Source: MPNP01 sp026709725 (lineage in GTDB: Bacteria > Pseudomonadota > Alphaproteobacteria > Rhodobacterales > Rhodobacteraceae). From it: 64,000 nucleotides of DNA. This document shows positions 53,988-63,014 of the stretch, piece by piece. Numbering within the stretch: the first letter of the stretch is position 1; the number at the start of each line of letters is the position of its first letter. Below the pieces are notes generated by a model. The model had not been told where the DNA came from, did no database searches, and worked only from the letters and a program-made list of their open reading frames with translations. The translations under genes and the position numbers were made by a program. Location of the stretch: assembly GCA_965200805.1 (NCBI GenBank), contig OZ241384.1, positions 1,426,001 through 1,490,000 of the forward strand. The letters run 5' to 3'.

Positions 53988-55409
53988 ATGAAACTTGTCC
54001 CAACGGAACCAGAAGTTGATCTCTACAACGAAGGATTTGAGGCAGACGACATCCTTCAGCGCAGGAAGACCGGTGACGCCCTTTCCAGCCTGCTGATTCA
54101 GGTCGATGACCCCCTTGTGGTTGCCCTTGATGGCAGGTGGGGGACAGGCAAGACATACTTCCTCAAACGTTGGGTCGGAGCGCATCACAAAGACCACAGA
54201 GACGCGATCGTGATTTACTTCGATGCCTTTGCGCATGATTACCTTGGCGATCCCCTTTCGTCACTGATTGCCGCGTTGGTGGAAAGGACAGATCGTGGTG
54301 ACACAACTCTGCTTGATGGAGTGAAAAAAGCCGCCCTCAAACTTGCGAGGCCGGTGGCGCGGGCAGGTTTGGCGGTGGCGACTTCGGGAGCAACTGAGGC
54401 ACTCGGTGGCATCGGTGGAGCAATCGCCGGGAGTCTTGCGTCAGATACTGATGGCCACTTGCAGAAGAAATTCTGGGCGTCTGAGAAAAGCCGCCGGGCT
54501 GCCATGACCGAGTTCAGGGATGCCATGAAATCTCTTGCATGCCCTGCAGATGACTGCTCTGGCGGTGCGAACGTGATCTTTGTCATCGACGAACTGGATC
54601 GCTGCAGACCGGACTGTGCGCTCGAACTGCTGGAAGTCATCAAGCATCTCTTCACCGTTCCGCATCTGCATTTCGTCCTCGGTGTCAACCTGAAAGTTCT
54701 TGAGGAGATGGTTCGGGTCCGCTACGGCACAGATATCGACGCCCACAGATATCTCAGCAAGTTCATCCAGGTCACGCTCCAGTTGCCGGATGAGACCGGG
54801 TCTGACCATCACAGAAAGAAGACCGTGCTGACCTATCTTTATCATCTGGCAGGCACGATGGGCATCAGGGACGATATCAGAACCCCATTGTCCAAGCAGG
54901 TTGAGGTCGTCGCCCGCAATAACACAATGTCGCTGCGGGATATCGGCAGCATTGTATCCTCGGTCGCGTTGGCCAGCAGTGAGGTCAGGGACAATCCGGA
55001 GAGCAAGAACTTTCACTCTGGCTGGATTGAGGTCATGAATACCCTGATTGTTGCCAGGATCGTCTGCCCCGATCTCTATCCAAAATTCCTGCATGCAACC
55101 ATCACCCCCGGTGAGATCATGGCGTATTTCGGGGCCACCGGGAATGTTGTGCAGGAAAGCATGAACGGGAAGTCAAATCCTGATCATGACTACGAGGTTT
55201 CCCTGCGCTATCACATCTGGCTCTGGCTCTCCTTCAATGGGACAGTACCGGAAGATCACCCGGAAGTCTTTGATCAAGACGAACTCGAGCACATTCCCAG
55301 AATGTTCGGCGACCATGGATTGATGGGAAGGTCGCCAAAAAGCGTCCCTATGAGGGTTCATCGTCAATGGCTTGATGTGTTCAGCTTCTATCAGCGCGAT
55401 GCGGGCTGA
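53988..55409 (+). CDS. KAP-family P-loop NTPase
   Basis: 473 residues from ATG 53988 (MKLVPTEPEVDLYNEGFEAD), where family similarity begins. Walker A VALDGRWGTGKTYFLKRW (about 46-62). The insert with GLAVATSGATEALGGIGGAI is hydrophobic and may touch the membrane. Walker B NVIFVIDELDRCRPDCALEL about 195-215. KAP NTPases are often membrane-linked and frequent in defence islands. Convergent with the reverse transcriptase gene (2 bases between stops). Confidence 0.85.
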   Translation: MKLVPTEPEVDLYNEGFEADDILQRRKTGDALSSLLIQVDDPLVVALDGRWGTGKTYFLKRWVGAHHKDHRDAIVIYFDAFAHDYLGDPLSSLIAALVERTDRGDTTLLDGVKKAALKLARPVARAGLAVATSGATEALGGIGGAIAGSLASDTDGHLQKKFWASEKSRRAAMTEFRDAMKSLACPADDCSGGANVIFVIDELDRCRPDCALELLEVIKHLFTVPHLHFVLGVNLKVLEEMVRVRYGTDIDAHRYLSKFIQVTLQLPDETGSDHHRKKTVLTYLYHLAGTMGIRDDIRTPLSKQVEVVARNNTMSLRDIGSIVSSVALASSEVRDNPESKNFHSGWIEVMNTLIVARIVCPDLYPKFLHATITPGEIMAYFGATGNVVQESMNGKSNPDHDYEVSLRYHIWLWLSFNGTVPEDHPEVFDQDELEHIPRMFGDHGLMGRSPKSVPMRVHRQWLDVFSFYQRDAG

Positions 55410-55411
55410 TC

Positions 55412-57031
55412 TCAGTCCTGTTCCCGTTTGCCCCTCGGATGTTGCGTTCCAGACCGGAAGTGGGGTGATTTATCGTGACTCGGCAGAAGTGCGTTTCTTC
55501 TTGCGATACGGTACTTTTTACGGATCTCGCACTCAAATGTGGACTCTATCATCGATTTAATGTTGCGCAGCTGTCCCTTGATCTTGCGACCTCGGTGACC
55601 GAAGACCTTTCCAGCGTTTCTTGCATAACTCCAGAATGTCAGATTCTTGAAGAATGGCTGTCCGTTCTGCCTTTCCTTGCTGACGACCTCCTCAAAGTCT
55701 TCAACCCTGAGGTATTGTTGCAGGAGGTTTTCAGTCGGTGATCGCTCCAGAAGCCAGTCAAGATCTTTCTCCCTGTGTCTGTAGACATGCTCGAAGGCAG
55801 CAGCCTTGCAGGTGCGGGCAATTTTCCCTCGAAGGTTTGTGATCGTGCTGTTTCGGAGGAACACATGCCTTCCGTCATAGCGAAACCCCAGATAGGACAG
55901 TCCCTCATTCTCGGATTTCCGGGTGCGCCTCGTGTTTTCATCCTTGCGCGCCAGCGAATAATAGCGCGGACTTGGGGCAGAGGGAGTGTAGCACACGACC
56001 TCGGTTTTCGATGGATTTATCTCCAGCATTTTACCATACTTGCTGATTTCGCTCAGGCCCCGCTTCTCTGCATATCGTGCAGCCCGCCCATCCCCCGGCA
56101 GTATAATCAGAATATCGTCGGAATAGCGAAAATAGTGACCTTCCCTTTCTTTTGCATAAGCTGACATGGCGATGTCAAAGTCGAACAGATATGCATTGGC
56201 AAGAAGGTCTGAGATCGGAGTACCCTGGGGAATGCCGTAACACTTATCGTGCTTCTGAACGAGACCGGCATCGACAATCTTTTCGCGGAATTCCTGTGGC
56301 GTGCAGAGCTGGATTGGAATTCTTGACGGTCGCTTTTTGTAATGCAGCCTCTGCTCGGAATCCCGGTACGAGTAACCAAGTGCGATCAATGCCTCTGTCA
56401 GGTCCACAAAGCGATATCTTGTTATCGACTTGAAGACTGCGGCATGGTCTCCGGGCAGTGACTCTGCCCCGATCAGGGTCTCCCAAACACGGCATAACCG
56501 TTTGTGATCAATCGATCCAAAATAATCAGAAATATCAATGGCGACGGCACAGCAACGACCAAGTCTCTCAATGCATCGGAAAGCATCGTTTGCGAAATGG
56601 ATATTTGATTTGCCAGCTCTTGCTCCCTGCTCCACTGGAATCCGCCGATAGGCAAGGACTGTATTTTGCAGGCCTGCCTTGGCCAGACAACCTTCATAAC
56701 GCGTGGAGAGCATGCTACGATAGTGCTTGTAGATATAGGCATCCTTCCGGCATGGATACCGAATTGGTCGAATCTTCTTGCCGCGCTCAACTCCGTTCTT
56801 CGGAGGTCGTCGCCAGGACTTTTCAAAATGAAGAAGTGGTCGAAAACTGTGCGTTGCGACCTTGTTTGGATCACGAACAAGGCACATGATTGCCTTCTCG
56901 GACATGATCGCATCAAAATGTTTGTATGTCTTGAGATCGGAAGCGCTGGGCTCCCACAGGGCATCTTCAATCCTGTTGTTGTAAGGGGAAGAGGAATCGC
57001 TAGTGGCTTCGCTCAATCTCCACTTCCCCAT
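55412..57031 (-). CDS. Defence-type reverse transcriptase (UG/Abi-like)
   Basis: Up to 539 residues. RT motifs: KKIRPIRYPCRKDAYIYKHY, AVAIDISDYFGSIDHKRLCR, CYGIPQGTPISDLLANAYLF, then the catalytic YFRYSDDILIILP, and NPSKTEVVCY. No maturase or endonuclease domain, so it is not a group II intron RT. Standalone RTs of this kind belong to the 'unknown group' or DRT antiviral classes; it may be DRT2-like, but I cannot fix the class by eye. A non-coding RNA often lies just upstream (see 57032-57530). Confidence 0.85.
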   Translation of the reverse strand: MGKWRLSEATSDSSSPYNNRIEDALWEPSASDLKTYKHFDAIMSEKAIMCLVRDPNKVATHSFRPLLHFEKSWRRPPKNGVERGKKIRPIRYPCRKDAYIYKHYRSMLSTRYEGCLAKAGLQNTVLAYRRIPVEQGARAGKSNIHFANDAFRCIERLGRCCAVAIDISDYFGSIDHKRLCRVWETLIGAESLPGDHAAVFKSITRYRFVDLTEALIALGYSYRDSEQRLHYKKRPSRIPIQLCTPQEFREKIVDAGLVQKHDKCYGIPQGTPISDLLANAYLFDFDIAMSAYAKEREGHYFRYSDDILIILPGDGRAARYAEKRGLSEISKYGKMLEINPSKTEVVCYTPSAPSPRYYSLARKDENTRRTRKSENEGLSYLGFRYDGRHVFLRNSTITNLRGKIARTCKAAAFEHVYRHREKDLDWLLERSPTENLLQQYLRVEDFEEVVSKERQNGQPFFKNLTFWSYARNAGKVFGHRGRKIKGQLRNIKSMIESTFECEIRKKYRIARRNALLPSHDKSPHFRSGTQHPRGKREQD

Positions 57032-57685
57032 TCAACCAAGAGAGGTCCAAGACCCCGACACCACAAAATGAACATATTTGTTTATGCTCTGTCCGTAGCC
57101 GTGCGAGTATTCCGTAGGAACACCGCAATGAAAGGAGTCTGGATCATGCAGATGAGACTGATGATCGGAATCCCTGACCACCTTGACAGGTTAAACCATT
57201 GGCTACCTCCGCACGGTGAACCGCACCTCAGTAGAATACTGATGTTGGTGCTCAAATCAAAAATTCAAGCCCCCATGCCACTCTGAACTGCAATGTTACA
57301 GACGAGTTTGCGTTCCTGCAATGATTGAACAGGTCAGTTGCAATCAAGTCAGCAAACAACTGTCTTGGTAGGACCAGTTGACACTCATCGTTCCGCAATC
57401 ACCCCCGCCACCAGATCAATGAAAGCCGAGAATCTCTCCACCGTCCTGCCCGTCTGCGTCGCAATCTGCCGGAACTCCCTGATATTGCTTCCCTGATTAT
57501 CTCATCAGGGTACGGCGATATTTCCCCGGATTGATCCGATGCCGAATTGTGAGGGATCCGATATACTCCGGGACACCGTGGAGCCCGGATTGCCTTTCAC
57601 AGCAGACCATTCTTTATCTGGCCCCAAGGCCATCGACCTATTGGGCATCCGGCCCGCTTAGGGCTAACGGGGCCCGCTGCGACAT
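57032..57685. other. Upstream region of the RT gene, possible structured RNA
   Basis: 654 bases without a confident gene. The part next to the RT start (57032-57330) is moderate in GC and could encode a leader RNA read on the minus strand as in several DRT systems. I saw no definite hairpin; this is a place to look, not a call. Confidence 0.3.
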
Positions 57686-58312
57686 TTGCAATTCGCGCTG
57701 GGATGGGGGGAGTTCAGAAAGGCCAATTACTATCAGTTCGAGATCATCAATGACGGCAAGATCGTGGGCACCTTGCGCGTGAAACCTGCCTCCATTCTCT
57801 GGAGGCCGAAGGGTGCCCGAAAATGGCGCGGGGTCGATCTCAAGACCTTCGCAGAATACATTATGACCAAGGGCACAGTCCACGCGCTGATCAGGGCCAA
57901 TGTGTTGCGCCACAAGGGCGGACCGTGGATCGCCCTTTTGATCTCGTGCGATACAGAATTGCCCTCAGCCCAAAATGGCCCTTTTGGCCTCATCCCGACA
58001 GAGATCCCGAAGTCGTTTGATGTCCCTGGCCTGCGGGTTGGGCCAACCCTGCAGACAGAGGGGTGGCTCACACTGCCGGATCAACTGTGCTGTCGGGGCT
58101 CTGGGATCAGCAACCGCCAGAGTCGCACCTTCAAGATTCGCCGCCATCCAGTCACTCAATCGCTGCTCACCTCGCCCGCGAAGCGAAAGTTGTGGATATC
58201 GGATTCATCTGACCCCGGTGAGCGCGGCTTGGCCATCAGACGGAGTAGCTCCCTGAGAATGGCTCCAAGGCTCCGGCGCAGCGTGCTGAACCCACTGCCC
58301 ATGGTGAAATGA
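57686..58312 (+). CDS. Possible small conserved protein; 3' half antisense to GIY-YIG gene
   Basis: From a TTG at 57686, the first 65 codons (FRKANYYQFEIINDGKIVGT then LRVKPASILWRPKGARKWRG) look like a short beta-rich protein, with conserved-looking aromatic and lysine spacing. After about codon 90 the frame runs antisense through the GIY-YIG gene and looks like noise. The true stop is probably lost to an indel. Function unknown. Confidence 0.3.
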   Translation: MQFALGWGEFRKANYYQFEIINDGKIVGTLRVKPASILWRPKGARKWRGVDLKTFAEYIMTKGTVHALIRANVLRHKGGPWIALLISCDTELPSAQNGPFGLIPTEIPKSFDVPGLRVGPTLQTEGWLTLPDQLCCRGSGISNRQSRTFKIRRHPVTQSLLTSPAKRKLWISDSSDPGERGLAIRRSSSLRMAPRLRRSVLNPLPMVK

Positions 58313-58506
58313 TCGCGTTGCTCCATTCGTCCTGAGTAACCGATGTAGATCACCCCGCTCGCCGGAAGCACAAGCCCCGGTAAGCCGTCCTCGTTGCGGG
58401 CGAAGAGTGCGCATATCCCGGGACTGGTTATCGCCGGGATGCTATCGGGAGGAGAACCGCGGGCCCGCAAACGGTCAAAGAGTGCTGTGGAGTCGGGTCT
58501 CGGCAT
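57965..58506 (-). pseudogene. GIY-YIG nuclease family protein, one frameshift
   Basis: From ATG 58506: PGICALFARNEDGLPGLVL, GVIYIGYSGRMEQRDHFTMG (the YIG motif), SGFSTLRRSLGAILRELLRL, then GEVSS near 58160. One base later the other frame continues RLSDWMAANLEGATLAV and LCLQGWPNPQARDIKRLRDL to the stop at 57965. A full-length domain of about 180 residues is split by one indel. The first motif is GIC instead of GIY, an odd change. GIY-YIG enzymes cleave DNA. Confidence 0.75.
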
Positions 58507-58540
58507 TGGGGGTCCTTCGACAGTTGCTTCTCACACGATC

Positions 58541-58563
58541 TCAGCCATGGGAGAATCACTCCC
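58541..58563 (+). repeat. Short dispersed motif, copy 3
   Basis: TCAGCCAT, then GGGAGAATCACTCCC with a nearly perfect dyad (GGGAG-AATCA-CTCCC). Located 35 bases upstream of the GIY-YIG start codon. Confidence 0.5.
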
Positions 58564-58800
58564 GGATTGAAAGAAAATGTTGCATGGAGGCTGGCACTGA
58601 TATACGGTGCACACAATGCGTGCAACGGAAGCAGAGCGCAAATGATGGCCTTCAATCGTATACTTGGACACCTCTGCCACCGAGAACGATACTCCCAAAC
58701 GGTCGGAAGAGAGCTCGTCAACTGGCTCCGGCGGACCCGCCGGATCCTGTTCTGGGAGATGGAAACACCCTAGCCGTTCTGGAAGCGCTTCCCGGTTGTT

Positions 58801-59070
58801 TTGCTGGGAACGTTCACATACATCGTGGCATATATTGCCATATTGGTCCGTGGGGGATTGGTTCGGGCTTCCTCTTCGCCTGAAATTCTTCTTTATTATG
58901 CTGGTGCTGTCATCATTGGGTGCGGCTTTTTTGCTTGGGCCATTGCGTTGCGGCCATCCTCTGCCGGTCCGGTTCGCCTGTATCTTGCGGGAGTTGTACT
59001 GCCCGCGCTGGTCGTCCTGATCATTCGTTCCTCTGCCGGGGAGTTTGGTGCCACAGGACTCAGCGAATGA
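58801..59070 (+). CDS. Small membrane protein, paralogue pair 1a
   Basis: 89 residues from a TTG at 58801; no ATG fits. Three membrane helices; ends GPVRLYLAGVVLPALVVLII, nearly the same as the end of the protein at 63662-63982. Stop overlaps the following secreted protein gene (ATGA). Function unknown. Confidence 0.6.
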   Translation: MLGTFTYIVAYIAILVRGGLVRASSSPEILLYYAGAVIIGCGFFAWAIALRPSSAGPVRLYLAGVVLPALVVLIIRSSAGEFGATGLSE

Positions 59071-59843
59071 AACCTTTCGCCATCGCGGCATTATCGGCGG
59101 CAGCGTTTCTGTATGCGCCGGTCGGGCTGGTCGCACAGGAGCATGATGAGGAGAACCTTCAGCTTCCGCAATCATGGGTCTTCTCTCTTGGAGGAACTGG
59201 TGATCTCCATCTCCCATCATTGACAGCAGAGAGTCTCGATGAATTCGGTACAGTCGAAAACCCATCACAGTTCGGCTTCCTCGACAACATGAGATGGGCG
59301 GCGGTGCTTGCGATCACACCCAGTGTCTATGAGGAGATCGTTCCCGTTTACAGCTACAGTTACATCACGATCTGTGATCAGAGCCATTCTTCTGATTCGG
59401 ATGAAAACCATTGGCCGGCAACTGAATTCATTGCCGGTCTCGGAGACGAAATTGACCCCGGAGCCCTTCTTATATCACCCGGCAGCAGTCCTGAAGCGAT
59501 ATGGTACGCATCCATGCGATCTGTATGCACTTCAGATACCGATTCTTTCGCATGTGAGGGGGAAGAGTCTGTATGCCAGAGCATCTCCTGGAAGGACTAT
59601 GCAAAAATTCTGAAACCGATTGTCGACTATTCTGCGTCTCAGGATCAGCACGGGAACGGTCCCATTGTTGTTACGGCAACACCTTTATACGGAGAAGAGC
59701 CAATCGCAGAGCATTGGGCAGTCTGCAACACCAACGCATTGACCTCGGATCTGGAGATGGACACAGCCTGTCGTTTGCGTCTTGAGACATCCCCATTCAC
59801 AAGACACCACGAAATTCTGAGAAACCTGAGCACGAACCACTGA
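59067..59843 (+). CDS. Secreted protein, paralogue pair 1b
   Basis: 258 residues from ATG 59067 with signal peptide (IAALSAAAFLYAPVGLVA then QEHDEE). The segment MRWAAVLAITPSVYEEIVPV then YSYSY corresponds to VVWAFQALLAPELLEEAVPL then YAYS in the protein at 63015-63638. Six cysteines in the mature part suggest disulfides. No known family. Co-translated with the membrane protein before it. Confidence 0.65.
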   Translation: MKPFAIAALSAAAFLYAPVGLVAQEHDEENLQLPQSWVFSLGGTGDLHLPSLTAESLDEFGTVENPSQFGFLDNMRWAAVLAITPSVYEEIVPVYSYSYITICDQSHSSDSDENHWPATEFIAGLGDEIDPGALLISPGSSPEAIWYASMRSVCTSDTDSFACEGEESVCQSISWKDYAKILKPIVDYSASQDQHGNGPIVVTATPLYGEEPIAEHWAVCNTNALTSDLEMDTACRLRLETSPFTRHHEILRNLSTNH

Positions 59844-60257
59844 ATGTCCCGGGACCGCTCCCTTTCACTTATCACCACTTCCCGTCCGGTGTGCAAAACC
59901 CTGCGGCTTGCAATGGAGCGCGGTTAACTTCATGCTCTTGCCAGGTGCACACCTCAATCTGAACCGTGGAAACCGGTTCACCCGCCCGAACGAATGCGGA
60001 ATCCACGAGCGGCATCGCAGTTCCTCCCTTTTCATGCTGTCAGAACCCTGTTGAGCCCCTGAAGCCGGGTAATTCCGGGCAATGCAAATCAGACGGGAAT
60101 TGGGGCAATGAGGTCACTGATTGAGGTTGACAAGGCAGTTGGATTACAGCACAGAATCATCAGATATCAAGGAGGGAGCCACCTGAGTTGATCGTCACCC
60201 GATTTCAGGTACGGTCCTTTAGCTGGCCTTGGGCTGAGAGTGAGGAGTCGTGACACC
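59844..60257. other. Intergenic, no gene
   Basis: 414 bases with only short non-conserved frames; likely holds the promoter of the hydrolase gene. Confidence 0.4.
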
Positions 60258-61553
60258 ATGCTACCGTATCCCGTCATCTTCGTGCCCGGTATTACCGCCT
60301 CCTATCTGAAGGATTATTACCCCTTGCCGCCCGAGACGGTGTGGTCAGTCCTCAAAAAGCAGTATCGCCGAGTCTCACTGCATCCTGACAATCCGCGCTA
60401 TGAGAGGCAGCAGCCAGCAACAATACGTCCAGACCAGATCTTCGAAGTGGCCTACGAAGAACTCATTGAGGAACTACGCGAGGAACTCGAGGATGCCGCT
60501 GGCAACGAGGTGCCTGTCTACATATTCTCCTACGACTGGCGTCAACCTCTTGAGCACAGCCAGGCAGAGCTTGCTCACTTTGTTGCGGAGGTTGTTGATC
60601 GCACACTCCTCATGCGGCACTATGTCGAAGCCCATGGCAAGGACATCAAGGTGAGCCTGATCGGGCACTCGATGGGGGGCCTGGTCATCTCCCGCATGTT
60701 AACCGACCAGCCGCAACCATTGCCGGTGAACAAGGTAGCCACCTTGGCAACCCCCTTCAAGGGCAGCTTCGAAGCCATCGTCAAGCTGACCATAGGAACC
60801 GGCAATCTGGGCAAGGGCAGGCCAAGCCATGCGGAACGACGTTCGGCAAGGGTCACGCCAGCACTCTATCAACTCCTGCCTGCCTTCGAGAACGGCCTAA
60901 ATATCGACGCTGCATTTCCACAAACGCTGTTCGATGCGGCAAGCTGGCAGCCCTCTCTGCTCACCTCGCTCACCGAGTATGTGTGCAAGACCGGACTGCC
61001 CGGAACACCGCAGGAGCGTGCAGCGATGCTATTCGACCGCATGCTTGAGATGGCAAAGGAGAACGCTGAGGCTATCGCCTCGCTCGACCTTGCCAAGCAC
61101 GGATTGAAGGCAGAAGACTGGCTTGCTGTGATCGGCGTCGATGCAGAGACACGTGTTCACCAGACCGTGTCCAACACCGATGGCAAACCGTGCTATGTTT
61201 TTGATCATAAGCGCGATGTGCTCAACCGCTGGGATGACAGCAAACCACCTCTTGATTGGCGGCTGACAGGCGACGGCACCGTGCCCTTCGAAGGCGCAGT
61301 GCCTCCGTTCTTGGACACGGATCGACTGGTGCTTATTACGCCTGACGACTACGGCTTCTGGGAAATAGGTGACAAAACCCTGTCCAGTTTTGGCGGCTTC
61401 CATGGCATCATGCCGAATATGAACTTAGTGCAGCGACTGCTGCTGAGATTCCTGACCAACGGCAAAGACCAGTACGGCAACACTTGGGGGCGCGTGGTCC
61501 CGGGCGTTGCCTGGAACCCGCCCATGAAGCTCAAGCAACGCAACGCGGGTTGA
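60258..61553 (+). CDS. Alpha/beta hydrolase, LCAT/lipase-like
   Basis: 431 residues from ATG 60258 (MLPYPVIFVPGITASYLKDY). Nucleophile elbow VSLIGHSMGGLVISRML (around residue 138), the VFVPGI oxyanion strand and YIFSYDWRQPLEH, all as in lecithin:cholesterol acyltransferase-like esterases; Asp and His of the triad probably in LTGDGTVPFE and FGGFHGIM. No signal peptide, so cytoplasmic or exported by another route. Substrate unknown. It is flanked by the two membrane+secreted gene pairs. Confidence 0.8.
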   Translation: MLPYPVIFVPGITASYLKDYYPLPPETVWSVLKKQYRRVSLHPDNPRYERQQPATIRPDQIFEVAYEELIEELREELEDAAGNEVPVYIFSYDWRQPLEHSQAELAHFVAEVVDRTLLMRHYVEAHGKDIKVSLIGHSMGGLVISRMLTDQPQPLPVNKVATLATPFKGSFEAIVKLTIGTGNLGKGRPSHAERRSARVTPALYQLLPAFENGLNIDAAFPQTLFDAASWQPSLLTSLTEYVCKTGLPGTPQERAAMLFDRMLEMAKENAEAIASLDLAKHGLKAEDWLAVIGVDAETRVHQTVSNTDGKPCYVFDHKRDVLNRWDDSKPPLDWRLTGDGTVPFEGAVPPFLDTDRLVLITPDDYGFWEIGDKTLSSFGGFHGIMPNMNLVQRLLLRFLTNGKDQYGNTWGRVVPGVAWNPPMKLKQRNAG

Positions 61554-61728
61554 TGGCATATAGATGCAGAAGTCGGACGCTATTAACCTGAGATTCAACT
61601 TCCCTTTGAGCAAGATTTTCCCTACGGGGCGAGAGTGAAGGATAGATTTCGGCCCGTTCAGCCCGTCTTGCCGTAGGGCACTGTCTTGGCGGAGTCGATA
61701 TCATGGCCTGAGACCCCCGGCAGGAACG

Positions 61729-62225
61729 ATGCAGACAGAACCGCGCGTCATAGGTCACCTGATGGGAGGTCTGGGCAACCATCTCTTCCAGTATGCCAAT
61801 GCCTATGCGATTGCCTGTAGAAACAGTGCAGAACTGGTGCTGGACCTGCGGGATGTGCAGAAGTACCATGACCACAGGCGGTACATGATTGCGCATTTCG
61901 CACTCTCGGCCCGCAGTGCCACTCCGGACGAACTCCCTCCCCATCGCAGCAAGAGGCTGTGCTCTCTGATCTGGCGGCATTGCGGTCGGAATCCACGATT
62001 CATCCGCGAACGGGGCCTCGGGTTCAATGACCGGATCCTGACCCAGGGGCCGGGCTGCTATCTCCATGGCTACTTCCAGTTGGAGCGCTGCTTTGCGGAC
62101 CAGGCCCGGGGGTGCGGGATGAGATGCAGATCATCACACCGCCCGACAGACAGAACCAAGAGTGGCTTGAGCGGATGGCCGACGAGAACGCCGTGTCCCT
62201 GCACATAAGGCGCGGCGACTACTAT
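61729..62225 (+). pseudogene. GT11 fucosyltransferase, frameshifted and truncated
   Basis: MQTEPRVIGHLMGGLGNHLF then QYANAYAIACRNSAELVLDL and FIRERGLGFNDRILTQGPGC, closely related to the intact gene at 45696. Near 62105 the frame shifts to MQIITPPDRQNQEWLERMAD and AVSLHIRRGDY, after which similarity ends abruptly at about 62225 where repeat R3 begins. The C-terminal 40% is missing. Confidence 0.8.
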
Positions 62226-62334
62226 CCCATAATCCCTGAATTGATGCCATTCTCCGGCACGCACGCTTCCAATCGGCGCCGGTCCCGCTCCGCCTTGGCG
62301 CCTTGCAGGCATCGACGAACCAGTCCGCTGTCTC

Positions 62335-62662
62335 TGCTGATAGCTGTTGCATGCCGATCTGCATGATGCGGGACAGTATGGCATGAAAGTGATCGGGATA
62401 CAGGTGTGTGTTGTTGATAGGCTTGTGGTGGAGGTCGCGGAGGACCTTGAGTCGGGCCAGCATGCCCGGAGGGGGATGACGCCGTCATGGGGTGTGATGG
62501 CCTGGCCCTCGATTTGATGTTGAAGGGAAGAGCGGTTTTGTATCACATTGCATTCACCCGGTGGGTTACTTCTGGTTTTGATGAATCGACACCATGACAG
62601 GTGGAGATTCAAGGATCTACCGGGCTTTTTCCCTATTTTTGATCGCTGATTGGGGGGGAACG
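62335..62662 (-). repeat. Dispersed repeat R3, longest copy
   Basis: On the minus strand begins CCCCAATCAGCGATCA at 62655 and continues past GCCTATCAACAACACACAC (62407-62425) to ATGCAACAGCTATCAGC. It combines the part shared with 29937-30190 and the part shared with 47355-47460. A minus-strand frame, KPINNTHLYPDHFHAILSRI then MQIGMQQLSAET, may be a gene-end remnant. It adjoins the broken GT11 gene. Confidence 0.65.
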
Positions 62663-62724
62663 ACCGTGCCCTGCGGGACTCTGCAAACCCGGAGTTGGCA
62701 GTGTCCTGTTGAAAGGCAGGGGGC

Positions 62725-62955
62725 AGCCCGGGCGATGACGCCGGAGTGATGATGATGGAGGGGCGGTTCACGGTCCTGACCGGGGGTCTGACCGGGTTCC
62801 ACCCCTCGAAGCGTCAGCCCCTGCCCGGGACGGAGACGCTGTGGCAGGGGATACGGCGGACCCTTGCCGAGAGTGTGTTTGCGATCAGGACATGGGAGAC
62901 CATGAAAATGCAGACAGGGGATGCGGTGTTAAGTCTGTTACATTGATAGGCTAGC
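62725..62955 (+). mobile_element. IS4-like transposase C-terminal fragment, copy 2
   Basis: VLTGGLTGFHPSKRQPLPGT, ETLWQGIRRTLAES and FAIRTWETMKMQ. The same segment lies at 47850-48075; both copies end with CATTGATAGG. Better preserved than copy 1. Transposase family is tentative. Confidence 0.5.
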
Positions 62956-63014
62956 GGGAGGGGACGGAGAATGCCCGGATCAGGCTCAGGTTCCTCTATC
63001 CATCAGTTCAGTGA

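Noticed and set aside
55412..57031. Group II intron or retron
   Set aside because: No maturase/HNH domain and no retron VTG motif identified; intron ends are not visible.
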